Assembly: GCA_964519955.1 (NCBI GenBank)
Contig: CAZFLM010000103.1
Coordinates: 1-19,190, forward strand
DNA length: 19,190 nucleotides
Source of the DNA: CAZFLM01 sp964519955
GTDB lineage: Bacteria; Armatimonadota; Chthonomonadetes; Chthonomonadales; CAJBBX01
Direction of reading: 5' to 3'
The notes beneath the pieces were generated by a model. It was not told the DNA's origin. It did not search any database and saw only the letters and a program-made list of their open reading frames with translations. A program made the translations under genes and the position numbers. Numbering within the stretch: position 1 is the stretch's first letter; each line of letters begins with the position of its first letter. Below, in pieces: positions 7,637 through 15,794 of the stretch.

Positions 7637-7852
7637 CTACGCCGCACAGCGCCCCAGCGGCAGCCGGTGCAGCCTGCGCGACAGGCGCTCGGCGGCCGTC
7701 GGGGTCATGATGTACCTGACGACGCCGTCGCTATCGATCATTCGGTCCGTGCACATGTCCAGATAGAACAACTGCCGGGGGGAAACGCGAACGTCGTAGG
7801 TCCTCGGCACCGCTGCAAGCTCAAGCCGCACGTTCACGCCAAACTCATCCAT
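7637..7852 (-). CDS. Small hypothetical protein on the minus strand
   Basis: A 71-residue reading frame opposite to all other genes, filling most of the gap between the efflux operon and the GH5 gene. I do not recognise it. Its composition is that of an ordinary soluble protein (VRLELAAVPRTYDVRVSP, YLDMCTDRMIDSDGV) and not the arginine/alanine-rich run typical of out-of-frame reading in this genome. A GGGAG motif sits 8 nt before the ATG on the minus strand and AGGAG abuts it. No coding frame occupies the plus strand here. The C-terminus is basic (ERLSRRLHRLPLGR). It could still be a remnant of a longer gene. Confidence 0.5.
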   Translation of the reverse strand: MDEFGVNVRLELAAVPRTYDVRVSPRQLFYLDMCTDRMIDSDGVVRYIMTPTAAERLSRRLHRLPLGRCAA

Positions 7853-8111
7853 CTCCTCTGCTCCCTTGCAGGCCGGCCTGGGCCTTGGTCACCTTGCCCG
7901 TTGCTAAGCTTCCTCATCGGCAACTTCTTGGTTCGGGCCGTCGCATCTCGTGTGCGCTCCGTTTGTACACTGTATAAGACGCCGGCCACCCCAATGCGTT
8001 GATAGACCAACCCCACAAAGGTACTGTGAACTACGTCACATCTCGGAAGGAGTTGGCCAGCAGCACGTGCTAGAGCCTCGCATACCCGAACGCCCCACAG
8101 GAGGACCCGCG
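7853..8111 (+). other. Intergenic region upstream of the GH5 gene
   Basis: About 260 bp with no convincing gene. It probably holds divergent promoters for the minus-strand small gene and the GH5 gene. TATAAG at 7973-7978 is a fair -10 match, but no good -35 is seen at the right spacing. AGGAGG just before 8105 is the GH5 ribosome site. Confidence 0.35.
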
Positions 8112-9188
8112 ATGACCCGGCGGACCATGCTCGCCGCCTCGGCGGAAGCCGCGATCGCCCTGGCCGGCGGCGGCGCGCTCGCGCAGCAGCGCCCTGCCCT
8201 GCCCGAGCCTTCGCACCGCAGGCTGCCACGCTGGCGAGGCTTCAACCTCCTCGAGAAGTTCACGCTGCAGATGAACGCGCCGTACCGCGAGGCCGACCTC
8301 GATCTGATGGCCGAGTGGGGCTTCGACTTCATACGCCTGCCAACCGACTACCGCTGCTGGACGAAGGCGCCCGGCGACTACGACGAGACCGTGCTGAAGC
8401 ACATCGACCAGGTGATCGACCTCGCGCGCAGGCGGCAGATCCACGTGAACCTGAACCTGCACCGCGCGCCGGGCTACTGCGTGAACCCGCCGAAAGAGCC
8501 GCTCGACCTCTGGGCGGACGATGCGGGCGGCGACGAGGCGCGCAAGCAGTTCGCGGCGCAATGGGGCATGTTGGCGGCACGCTGCCAGGGCATCCCCTCG
8601 CGCAATCTGTCGTTCGACCTCCTGAACGAGCCCGCGATGGTGACCGCCGCCAAGTACCGGCGCACCGTCGAGGGCGCGGTTGCGGCGATCCGTGCCGCCG
8701 ACGCGGGGCGCCTGATCATAGCGGACGGGCTGGAGTGGGGCAACAAGCCGGTGCCCGAGTTGGCCGACCTCAAGATCGCCCAGAGCACCCGCGGCTACAC
8801 GCCGATGCAGATCAGCCACCACAAGGCGTCGTGGGTCGCGGGTTCCGACAAGTGGCCGGAGCCGACCTGGCCGATGACCGGCGACTCACCGTGGGACAAG
8901 GAACGCATCCGCCGCGAACGCATCCGCCCCTGGAGGGAGCTGGAGGCGAAGGGCGTCGGCGTCCATGTCGGCGAGTGGGGCGCGCACAACCAGACGCCGC
9001 ACGCCGCGGTGCTCGCCTGGATGGGCGACCAACTGTCGCTCTGGAAGGAGGCCGGCTGGGGCTGGGCGCTGTGGAACCTGCGCGGCAGCTTCGGCGTGCT
9101 GGACAGCGGGCGCTCAGATGTGGCGTACGAAGACTTCCGCGGCCACAAGCTAGATAGAGGGATGTTGGCGCTGCTGCGCGAAGGTTAA
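8112..9188 (+). CDS. Glycoside hydrolase family 5 (cellulase-like), exported
   Basis: A 358-residue GH5-type TIM-barrel glycosidase, likely acting on beta-glucan or beta-mannan outside the cytoplasm. The start at 8112 follows AGGAGG by about 7 nt and gives a signal of Tat type (MTRRTMLAA, twin arginines R3-R4, then a hydrophobic run and an ALA site before QQ near residue 25). Family landmarks in order: RGFNLLEKF, WGFDFIRLPTDYRCW, LNLHRAPGY, then FDLLNEP with E173 as probable acid/base and HVGEWGAHN with E288 as probable nucleophile, and WGWALWNLRGSFGVLDSGR at the end. Length is normal for a single catalytic domain without a carbohydrate-binding module. Substrate specificity within GH5 cannot be fixed from sequence alone. 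Confidence 0.88.
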   Translation: MTRRTMLAASAEAAIALAGGGALAQQRPALPEPSHRRLPRWRGFNLLEKFTLQMNAPYREADLDLMAEWGFDFIRLPTDYRCWTKAPGDYDETVLKHIDQVIDLARRRQIHVNLNLHRAPGYCVNPPKEPLDLWADDAGGDEARKQFAAQWGMLAARCQGIPSRNLSFDLLNEPAMVTAAKYRRTVEGAVAAIRAADAGRLIIADGLEWGNKPVPELADLKIAQSTRGYTPMQISHHKASWVAGSDKWPEPTWPMTGDSPWDKERIRRERIRPWRELEAKGVGVHVGEWGAHNQTPHAAVLAWMGDQLSLWKEAGWGWALWNLRGSFGVLDSGRSDVAYEDFRGHKLDRGMLALLREG

Positions 9189-9349
9189 TGCGCGGTCCGC
9201 GACGAACCGTGCGGCACAGAACGCCCGGCGCTGCACCCACATGGCAACGTGTAGGGCGACGCGAACAGATAGTCGACTCCGCGGCACACCCGTCCGCCGG
9301 AGGCACGTAGTCGGGAGACCATAAACCAAAGGATCTGGGGACGACTCTG

Positions 9350-10432
9350 ATGGCAAAGACAAAGTTGCGAGTGGGCATCATCGGTGTTGGCGGCATCGCC
9401 AACGGCAAGCACATGCCGGCCCTGAAGAAGCTGCCGACCGTCGAGATGGTCGCGTTCTGCGACATCGTGAAGGCGAAGGCGGTGAAGGGCGCCGCCGAGT
9501 ACGGCGTTGCCGGCGCCAAGGTCTACACCGACTACAAGGAGATGCTGGCGACCGAGAAGCTGGACGTGATCCACGTCTGCACGCCCAACAGCAGCCACTC
9601 CGAGATCACCGTCGCTTCGCTCGAGGCCGGCGCGCACGTCATGTGCGAGAAGCCGATGGCCAAGACATCCGAGCAGGCCCGCGCGATGGTTGCCGCCGCC
9701 AAGAAGACCGGCAAGAAGCTGAGCATCGGCTACCAGAACCGCTATCGCGCCGACTCCCAGTACCTGAAGACCATGGTCGACAAGGGCGAGCTGGGCGACG
9801 TGTACTTCGCCAAGGCCCTGGCCATCCGCCGGCGCGCCGTCCCGACGTGGGGCGTGTTCCTGAACGAGGAGCTGCAGGGCGGCGGCCCGCTGATCGACAT
9901 CGGCACCCACGCGCTCGACCTGACGCTGTGGCTGATGAACAACTACGAGCCCAAGATGGTGGTCGGCACGACCTACCACAAGCTCGGCTCGAAGAAGAAC
10001 GCGGCCAACGCCTGGGGCCCGTGGGATCCGGCCAAGTTCACGGTCGAGGACTCGGCGTTCGGGTTCGTCACCTTCAAGAACGGCGCAACCGTGGTCCTGG
10101 AGTCGAGCTGGGCGCTCAACTCGCTCGAAGTCGGCGAGGCGATCTGCGTGCTCTGCGGCACCGAGGCGGGCGCCGACATGTTCGACGGCCTGCGCATCAA
10201 CGGCGAAAAGTACTCGCGCCTCTACGTGAACAAGCCCGACATGTCCGCCGGCGGCGTCGCGTTCTATGAGGGCGTCAGCGAGAAGCCCGAGGACATCGAG
10301 GCGGCGCAGTGGATCAACGCCGTGCTGAAGGACAAGCAGCCGACCGTGCTGCCCGAGCAGGCGCTGAAGGTCACCGAGATCCTCGAAGCCATCTACAAGT
10401 CGGCCGCGACGGGCAAGCCGGTTACCTTCTAG
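9350..10432 (+). CDS. Gfo/Idh/MocA family NAD(P)-dependent oxidoreductase
   Basis: A 360-residue two-domain oxidoreductase of the glucose-fructose oxidoreductase/inositol dehydrogenase/MocA family. The N-terminal Rossmann domain shows GIIGVGGIA at residues 6-14 and the signature EKPMAKT with the conserved lysine K101. The C-terminal domain has GGGPLIDIGTHALDLTLW, containing the typical D183 and H187 of the substrate site. Such enzymes oxidise, epimerise or de-glycosylate sugars and cyclitols; the actual substrate is not visible. It follows the GH5 gene by about 160 bp, so a role in processing released sugars is possible but not shown. A GC-rich hairpin lies downstream. Confidence 0.92.
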   Translation: MAKTKLRVGIIGVGGIANGKHMPALKKLPTVEMVAFCDIVKAKAVKGAAEYGVAGAKVYTDYKEMLATEKLDVIHVCTPNSSHSEITVASLEAGAHVMCEKPMAKTSEQARAMVAAAKKTGKKLSIGYQNRYRADSQYLKTMVDKGELGDVYFAKALAIRRRAVPTWGVFLNEELQGGGPLIDIGTHALDLTLWLMNNYEPKMVVGTTYHKLGSKKNAANAWGPWDPAKFTVEDSAFGFVTFKNGATVVLESSWALNSLEVGEAICVLCGTEAGADMFDGLRINGEKYSRLYVNKPDMSAGGVAFYEGVSEKPEDIEAAQWINAVLKDKQPTVLPEQALKVTEILEAIYKSAATGKPVTF

Positions 10433-10542
10433 GCCAGGCTGGTGCGAGCTGATGGAGGGCGGGTCACCGTGCCCGGCTGCCGTTGGCTCGGCGACCAGGT
10501 TGGGCTGAGGCAGTCTGGACCGGGTCGCAGCACGAACCGCGA

Positions 10543-10568
10543 GCGGGGCCGCCTTCGGGCGGCCTCGC
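10543..10568 (+). terminator. UUCG-tetraloop hairpin after the oxidoreductase gene
   Basis: GCGGGGCCGCC (10543-10553) and GGCGGCCTCGC (10558-10568) form an 11-bp stem with one G-U pair, closed by a TTCG tetraloop flanked by C and G, which is exceptionally stable in RNA. It ends about 35 nt before the next start and has only a short, weak T-containing tail. It could be a terminator for the upstream gene or a 5' leader element of the URO-D-like gene. Confidence 0.5.
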
Positions 10569-10602
10569 CTGTTGCGCCCCACCGGAGGAGCACCCAACCA
10601 TC

Positions 10603-11580
10603 ATGTCGCCCCGTGAACGCGTCCGCGCCGTCATCGGCCACGGCAAGCCCGACCGCATCCCCCTCTACGGATGGGTGAGCGCGAACCTGTCCGAACCGAT
10701 CACCGAGGCGTACGGCTCGGTTGCCGCATTCGAGGACCACTACGAGTTCGACCTGGCGCACCTCTTCGGCGGGCCAGGCCCCTACGTCGACGAGGCGCTG
10801 CAGGCGGCCGCGGCATCCGGCCCCATCACGCCAATGGCCGCGCTCGACCTGCCGATGACCGACCCGGATCGCCCCGAGGCGTACGCCGACATCGCCGAGG
10901 GCATCCGCCACCACCAGACCGAGCGCGGCCGCTTCGTCTACGTGCAGACGCCGGGCATCTTCGAGTGCCTCAACGGCGTATTCGGGATCGAGAACCACCT
11001 GCTCTACCTGGGCCTCTACCCGGACGAGCTGCTGCAGGTCTACATGCGCCAGGCGGAGTGGAACAAGCGGTTCGCGATGAACTGCCTGGACCTGGGCGTC
11101 GACATGGTGCACGTCTCGGACGACTGGGGCGCCGAGCGCGGCCTCATGTTCTCGCCGCGAACCTGGTGGTCGCACATCTACCCGGCGCACAAGGTGACCT
11201 GCGATGCGGTGAAGGCCCGGGGCGCCTACCTCAGCGTGCACAGCGACGGCAACGTGTGCGCGGTGGTCGACGGCGTCATCCAGCTCGGCTACGACGTGAT
11301 GCACCCGTGGCAGGAGTCGGCCGGGATGAGCCTGGCGATGCACAAGGAGCGCTACGCCGACCGCCTGACCGTGATGGGCGGGCTGGACGTGCAGAGCACC
11401 ATCGGCTTCGGCCGGCTGGACCACCTGCGCGCGGAGATCGAGCGGGTGATGCGGATGTACGCGGACGGCGGCCTGCTCTTCTGCACGACGCACTTCGTGC
11501 AGGACCACTGCAGCATCGATGAGCTGCGCGTCGCGTTCGACACCGCTTACGAGCTGAGTCGAGCGGTGTGCCGGGGGTAG
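10603..11580 (+). CDS. Uroporphyrinogen decarboxylase (URO-D) superfamily protein
   Basis: A 325-residue URO-D-fold protein. The N-terminus SPRERVRAVIGHGKPDRIPLYGW is the standard opening, and the C-terminal half has the HSDGN motif (SVHSDGN), GYDVMHPWQESAGM, DRLTVMGGLDVQ and a TTHFVQDHCSIDELR end. These mark the broad family that includes cobalamin-dependent methyltransferase-like proteins and many uncharacterised members found with Gfo/Idh/MocA enzymes, rather than heme-pathway HemE. I chose ATG at 10603 because it matches the family start and is preceded by GGAGGAG at about 14 nt, a rather long spacing. No other heme gene is in the window, so a catabolic or methyl-transfer role is more likely. 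Confidence 0.83.
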   Translation: MSPRERVRAVIGHGKPDRIPLYGWVSANLSEPITEAYGSVAAFEDHYEFDLAHLFGGPGPYVDEALQAAAASGPITPMAALDLPMTDPDRPEAYADIAEGIRHHQTERGRFVYVQTPGIFECLNGVFGIENHLLYLGLYPDELLQVYMRQAEWNKRFAMNCLDLGVDMVHVSDDWGAERGLMFSPRTWWSHIYPAHKVTCDAVKARGAYLSVHSDGNVCAVVDGVIQLGYDVMHPWQESAGMSLAMHKERYADRLTVMGGLDVQSTIGFGRLDHLRAEIERVMRMYADGGLLFCTTHFVQDHCSIDELRVAFDTAYELSRAVCRG

Positions 11581-11612
11581 CGAGGCGGTACCGGGTGGCG
11601 ACGGGCGCCGAG

Positions 11613-11662
11613 GTACCCGCCTGGAGGGCCTACGGCCGGCCGCCCTCGCGGGCGGGAGGACG
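11613..11662 (+). repeat. Dispersed repeat, upstream copy (plus orientation)
   Basis: The sequence starting GTACCCGCCTGGAGGGCCTA is repeated in the opposite orientation at 12365-12415, with one mismatch over the first 27 bp and looser similarity beyond. It is itself partly self-complementary (GAGGGC with GCCCTC). The pair flanks the zinc-ribbon-like gene at 11751. Confidence 0.65.
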
Positions 11663-11750
11663 AGGCGGTCGGCGCCCAGGCGAGGGGTCGCCCTGGCCGT
11701 CACCCCGTCAGGGATCTGCTCTAGGCCGTTGAGAGGAGCAATCGCGGACC

Positions 11751-12359
11751 ATGGCCATGCCTGACAACCGCCTGCCGCGATGGGCGCCACGCGTTGAGCA
11801 GAGCCTCGTCCGGCGCTTCTACGAGGACGACGCGCGCGGGCTGCTCGACGCGGAGCTGGTCGACGAAGTCGGCTGCGCGCTGCTGGCCCGGTGCGAGAGC
11901 TTCGTCGCGGCGTGCCGGGCGTGCGGCGGCGAGGTGGCCTGCCCCTGCTGCGAGCGGATCGTGCCGCGGCAGGAGGTGCTGCGCTGCGAGTGCGGCTGGG
12001 AGCTGCCCTGGGCCGACTACTTCGCCACGATCCAGCACAAGCAGCTCAGCGGGGCCGAGCCTGTGCTCGCCCAGTTCCGCGAGTTCGCCGCGCGCTTCGC
12101 CGACGTCCCTACCCTCCGCGAGCGCATCCTCCTCATCGACCGCCTCATCCACGGCTTCCACGTCTTCATCAAGACGGGCAGCGTGACGCGGCCGGTGGCG
12201 GTCAACCTGATCGAGGGGCGCCTGGGCGAGGTCGTGGCGTTCCTCGACGCCCTGGCATCCGGCGAGGGCAGCACGCCCGGCGTGGCGGAGACGAAGGCGG
12301 CGTGGCGGGAGGGCGTGGCGGTGCACGGGGAGTGGTACCGGGCCAGAGCGACCGGCTGA
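11751..12359 (+). CDS. Cysteine-rich zinc-ribbon-like hypothetical protein
   Basis: A 202-residue protein of unknown function. Residues 42-83 are rich in cysteines, with C55xxC58, C64, C66, C67 and the pair C79, C81 in LRCECGWELPW, which suggests a small zinc ribbon or treble-clef domain. The C-terminal part (about 95-175) is helical and conserved-looking (LLIDRLIHGFHVF, RPVAVNLIEGRLGEVVAFLDAL). I believe similar proteins occur as uncharacterised families in Armatimonadota and Chloroflexi genomes, from memory only. AGGAG at 11734-11738 precedes the ATG by 12 nt; a second ATG is two codons later. The gene stands alone, flanked by inverted copies of a dispersed repeat, so it may travel as a repeat-bounded unit. 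Confidence 0.75.
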   Translation: MAMPDNRLPRWAPRVEQSLVRRFYEDDARGLLDAELVDEVGCALLARCESFVAACRACGGEVACPCCERIVPRQEVLRCECGWELPWADYFATIQHKQLSGAEPVLAQFREFAARFADVPTLRERILLIDRLIHGFHVFIKTGSVTRPVAVNLIEGRLGEVVAFLDALASGEGSTPGVAETKAAWREGVAVHGEWYRARATG

Positions 12360-12364
12360 CGTGC

Positions 12365-12415
12365 TCCTCCCCGCGTCCGTCAGGACGCCCGGCCGAAGGC
12401 CCTCCAGGCGGGTAC
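12365..12415 (-). repeat. Dispersed repeat, downstream copy (minus orientation)
   Basis: Reverse-complement copy of the repeat at 11613-11662: read on the minus strand it begins GTACCCGCCTGGAGGGCCTT and continues CGGCCGGGCG. The GTAC at its outer end is itself palindromic. Confidence 0.65.
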
Positions 12416-12477
12416 TTCAGTGCCCGCCGCCCCCACGCCGCGAAGGACTCCCCCACCCCTGCCACGAACTATCCCCT

Positions 12478-12506
12478 GCCCCCGCGCGACGGCTGAGCGC
12501 GGGGGC
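12478..12506 (+). promoter_or_regulatory. Hairpin immediately upstream of the RND permease start
   Basis: GCCCCCGCGC (12478-12487) and GCGCGGGGGC (12497-12506) form a perfect 10-bp stem with a 9-nt loop. It ends 11 nt before the ATG at 12518 and contains the only purine-rich run (GGGGG) that could act as a ribosome site. It could therefore limit translation of the permease, or terminate upstream transcription. Confidence 0.45.
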
Positions 12507-12517
12507 TTACGCAACCC

Positions 12518-15500
12518 ATGTTCCTGACCCGCCTCGCCATAACTCGCCCCATCGTCATCTGGATGGCGCTCATTGCGATCGCCATACTGGGTGTGCTCAG
12601 CTACACGCGCCTGCCCGCGGAGCTGAACCCGCGCGTCGACATCCCCACGCTCACCGTTATCACGATCTACCCCGGCGCCGGGCCGCAGGAGATCGAGACG
12701 ATGGTCACCAAGCCCCTCGAGGACGCGGTACGCACGGTGAGCGACATGAAGGACGTGTTCTCCAGCTCGCAGGAGTCCTACTCCATCGTCAGCATGGACT
12801 TCGAGGTGGGCACCGACATCGACCGGGCGCTGAACAGCGTGCGCGAGAAGGTGGACGCCGCGCGCCTCGCGCTGCCGCAGGACGTGCGGCCGCCGGTGGT
12901 GGCGAAGCTGGACATCAACGCGCAGCCCATCCTCTACATCGGGCTCGCAGGCGAGATGCCCATCCGCAAGCTGCGGCAGACCGTGGACGACGACGTGAAG
13001 CCGCTCATCTCGCGGGTGCCGGGGGTCGCGGCGGTGAACGTGTCGGGCGGCGAGGAGCGGGAGATTCGGGTGGCGGTGGACGCGCGGCGGCTGGAGCAGA
13101 ACGCGCTCACCATCTCCGACGTGGTCAACTCCATCCAGGCGGCGAACCACGACGTGCCGGCGGGCAGCATCGTGCAGGGGCGGCGCGACATCTCGGTGCG
13201 GGCGCTGGCGGCGCTCGGGGCGAAGGAGCAGATCGAGGACACGCAGGTCCTGGCGCAGCAGCTCATGATGCAGGACATCACGTCGCTCATCCCGCCGGGG
13301 CTGGGGCTGCCCCTGCCGAAGCCGAAGCCGCGCGCGCCGCTCACCATCGGCGACCTGGCCACGGTGACCGACACGGTGGCGCCGGCGAAGACGCTCTCGC
13401 GGGTGAACGGGCGCGACTGCATCGGCGTGGTCATCACCAAGTCGTCGGATGCGAACACAGTGGCGGTGGTGCGCGGGGTGCAGGACGTGCTGAAGGGGCT
13501 GAAGCCCTCCACGCTGCAGGGCATCACCACCACGACGCTGCGCGACGAGTCGCTGGTGGTGGGCGACGCGCTGGAGGACGTGAACGTCTCGCTGATCCTG
13601 GGCGCGGTGCTGGCGATGTTCGTCATCGGCGTGTTCCTGCGCAACCTGCGCGGCACGTTCATCGTCTCGCTCGCGCTGCCGGCCTGCATGGTCGCCACGT
13701 TCCTGGTGATGTACTTCGCCGGGTTCACTCTGAACCAGATGACGCTGCTGGCGCTCTCGCTGTCGGTGGGCATCCTGGTGGACGACAGCATCGTGGTGCT
13801 GGAGAGCATCACGCGGCACCTGGGGATGGGCGAGCGGCCGGAGGAGGCGGCGTTCAACGGGCGCACGGAGATCGGCTTCGCGAGCATGACGCTGACGCTG
13901 GCGGACGTGGTGGTCTTCCTGCCCATCGCGTTCATGGGCGGCATCGTGGGCGCGTTCTTTCGCCAGTTCGGCCTCACCATCGTCGCGGCGACGCTCTTCT
14001 CTCTGATCGTCTCGTTCACGGTGACGCCCTCGCTCGCGGCGCGGTGGTACAAGCAGCGGCAGCCCGGCGAGGTGGACCGCGCGCACGCCTGGCCGCTGAT
14101 GGAGCGGGTCGAGGCCGCCTACCGCCGCCTGCTGCTGTGGGCGCTGGCGCGGCGGGGCTGGGTTATCGCGTGGGCGTTCGTGGCGGTGGTGTGCGCGGTG
14201 CTCGTCTCGCTGCCGTCGCTGGGCTTCGAGCTGCTGCCGGCCACGGACCAGGGGCAGATCACGATCATGGCGGAGGCGCCCTCGGACTCCTCGCTGGCGG
14301 CCACGGACGCGGTGATGCGCGAGGTGGAGCGGCGGCTCGGCGGCGTGCGCGACGTGGAGGCCTACGCGACGACGGTGGGCGAGGTGCTGGCGGGCTTCGG
14401 CGCCATTCCGCAGCAGGGGCCGCAGTACGCTCAGGTGAACGTGCGGCTCGCGCCGAAGGCCGGCATCCTGGACCGCCTGGCCCACTTCGGCGCGCTGCCG
14501 GCGGGGATGCGCACGCGCCCGGACGACCAGGTGGCGGCGGACATCCGCAAGGCGATCGCGACGGTGCCGGGCGCGCGCATGACGGTCTCGGCGGTGCGCA
14601 CGGTGGCGACCCTGGGCGCGGACATCCAGATCCAGCTCCGCGGCAAGAACCTGAAGGACCTGGCGAGCACGGGTTCGCAGCTCAAGGCGCTGATGGCGCA
14701 GATGCCGGGCATCCTGGACCCGGACATGACGTGGCGGCCGGGCAAGCCGGAGCTGCAGGTGCGCATCGACCGGGACCGCGCGCGGGCGCTGGGCATCGCT
14801 CCCGCCCAGGCCGGGGCCGCGCTGCGCGACGCCATCGAGGGGAACTCGGACAACAAGCTGCGCGAGCGCAACTCGGAGGTGCCGATCCGGGTGGTGCTGG
14901 CGGAGATCGACCGCAACGATCGCGAGGACGTGGCGCGCATCCCGGTGGCGTTCAGCGGATCGCGCGGGGTGACGCTGGGGCAGGTGGCCGACTTCCGCAT
15001 GGACGCGGGCCCCGCCGCCATCGACAGGGTGAACGGGATGCGGATGATCACGGTGACCGCGAACCTGGCGCCGGGCTACCCGCTGGGCAACGCGGAGAAC
15101 GACATCCGCGCGCGCCTGGCGGACGTGCCGACGGCCTCGCAGGGCATCGAGGTCCACTTCGGCGGCGAGTCCGAGGCGATGGACCAGAACATCCCCTACT
15201 TCATCCTGGCGCTGGGCCTGGCGATCGTGTTGGTCTACTTGGTGATGGCGTCGCTGTTCAACTCGATGCTGAACCCGTTCGTCATCATGTTCACGCTGCC
15301 GATGGCGCTGGCGGGCGGCCTGGCCGCGCTGGCGCTGACGCACGCGACGCTGAGCCTGGTGGCGATGATCGGCGTGATCATGCTGGTGGGCCTGATGGGC
15401 CGGAACGCGATCCTGCTGATCGACTACACCTCGACGCTCCTCTCCCGCGGCATCCCCCGCGACGAAGCGGTGGCCCAGGCCGGCGCCACCCGCCTCCGCC

Positions 15501-15700
15501 CGATCCTCATGACCACGCTGGCGACGATCGCCGGCATGCTCCCCGTCGCCTTCCGCATCGGCCGCGCCTCCGAGCTACGCGCCCCCATGGCCATCGTGGT
15601 AATCGGCGGCCTGCTCGTCTCCACGGTCCTCACGCTGATCGTGATCCCGTCGCTGTACACGGTGTTCGACGACTGGCGGGGGAAGGTTGGGCGGGGGTAG
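12518..15700 (+). CDS. RND efflux permease (HAE1/AcrB-like)
   Basis: A 1060-residue resistance-nodulation-division inner-membrane pump, the proton-driven part of a tripartite exporter. It shows the classical plan: TM1 near residues 10-30 (ITRPIVIWMALIAIAILG), a first periplasmic porter region, TM2-6 near 360-510, TM7 near 545, a second periplasmic region, and TM8-12 near 890-1050. TM4 carries the proton-relay aspartates D422 and D423 (GILVDDSIVVLESI). The TM10 position that is lysine in AcrB (K940) is arginine here (R962, GLMGRNAILLIDY). Length is full. It has no channel or adaptor beside it; the TolC and HlyD-type genes at 4579-7428 are the likely partners. Substrate unknown. Confidence 0.93.
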   Translation: MFLTRLAITRPIVIWMALIAIAILGVLSYTRLPAELNPRVDIPTLTVITIYPGAGPQEIETMVTKPLEDAVRTVSDMKDVFSSSQESYSIVSMDFEVGTDIDRALNSVREKVDAARLALPQDVRPPVVAKLDINAQPILYIGLAGEMPIRKLRQTVDDDVKPLISRVPGVAAVNVSGGEEREIRVAVDARRLEQNALTISDVVNSIQAANHDVPAGSIVQGRRDISVRALAALGAKEQIEDTQVLAQQLMMQDITSLIPPGLGLPLPKPKPRAPLTIGDLATVTDTVAPAKTLSRVNGRDCIGVVITKSSDANTVAVVRGVQDVLKGLKPSTLQGITTTTLRDESLVVGDALEDVNVSLILGAVLAMFVIGVFLRNLRGTFIVSLALPACMVATFLVMYFAGFTLNQMTLLALSLSVGILVDDSIVVLESITRHLGMGERPEEAAFNGRTEIGFASMTLTLADVVVFLPIAFMGGIVGAFFRQFGLTIVAATLFSLIVSFTVTPSLAARWYKQRQPGEVDRAHAWPLMERVEAAYRRLLLWALARRGWVIAWAFVAVVCAVLVSLPSLGFELLPATDQGQITIMAEAPSDSSLAATDAVMREVERRLGGVRDVEAYATTVGEVLAGFGAIPQQGPQYAQVNVRLAPKAGILDRLAHFGALPAGMRTRPDDQVAADIRKAIATVPGARMTVSAVRTVATLGADIQIQLRGKNLKDLASTGSQLKALMAQMPGILDPDMTWRPGKPELQVRIDRDRARALGIAPAQAGAALRDAIEGNSDNKLRERNSEVPIRVVLAEIDRNDREDVARIPVAFSGSRGVTLGQVADFRMDAGPAAIDRVNGMRMITVTANLAPGYPLGNAENDIRARLADVPTASQGIEVHFGGESEAMDQNIPYFILALGLAIVLVYLVMASLFNSMLNPFVIMFTLPMALAGGLAALALTHATLSLVAMIGVIMLVGLMGRNAILLIDYTSTLLSRGIPRDEAVAQAGATRLRPILMTTLATIAGMLPVAFRIGRASELRAPMAIVVIGGLLVSTVLTLIVIPSLYTVFDDWRGKVGRG

Positions 15701-15706
15701 CAGGGG

Positions 15707-15750
15707 CGTATCCTCGCCGCATCCTCGGTGTATCCTCGGTGCGTCCTCGG
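15707..15750 (+). repeat. Four tandem 11-bp repeats
   Basis: Four head-to-tail 11-bp units of the form (C/T)G(T/C)(A/G)TCCTCG(G/C) occupy 15707-15717, 15718-15728, 15729-15739 and 15740-15750, starting 7 nt after the permease stop codon. They lie 45 bp upstream of the promoter proposed for the TIR gene. Such short iterons may bind a regulator or be simple slippage products. Confidence 0.7.
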
Positions 15751-15794
15751 TCCCGAGCAATGCCGCGCCAATGCGTCACCCCTGCGACTGTCGC

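Noticed and set aside
4480..7647. 1055-residue open frame on the minus strand
   Set aside because: Antisense of the TolC and adaptor genes. It contains long histidine/arginine/leucine runs and no recognisable domain.
7973..7978. TATAAG as a promoter for the GH5 gene
   Set aside because: Good -10 match but no -35 hexamer at 16 to 18 bp, so it is mentioned only as part of the intergenic region.
10603..11580. HemE, the heme-pathway uroporphyrinogen decarboxylase
   Set aside because: Only the fold and general motifs match; the usual HemE N-terminal active-site signature is not seen and no heme genes are nearby.
12380..15343. 987-residue minus-strand frame over the RND permease
   Set aside because: Antisense shadow rich in His, Arg and Val with no domain resemblance.
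15707..15750. CRISPR-like array
   Set aside because: The units are 11 bp with no spacers; nothing in the window has the repeat-spacer layout or any cas gene.
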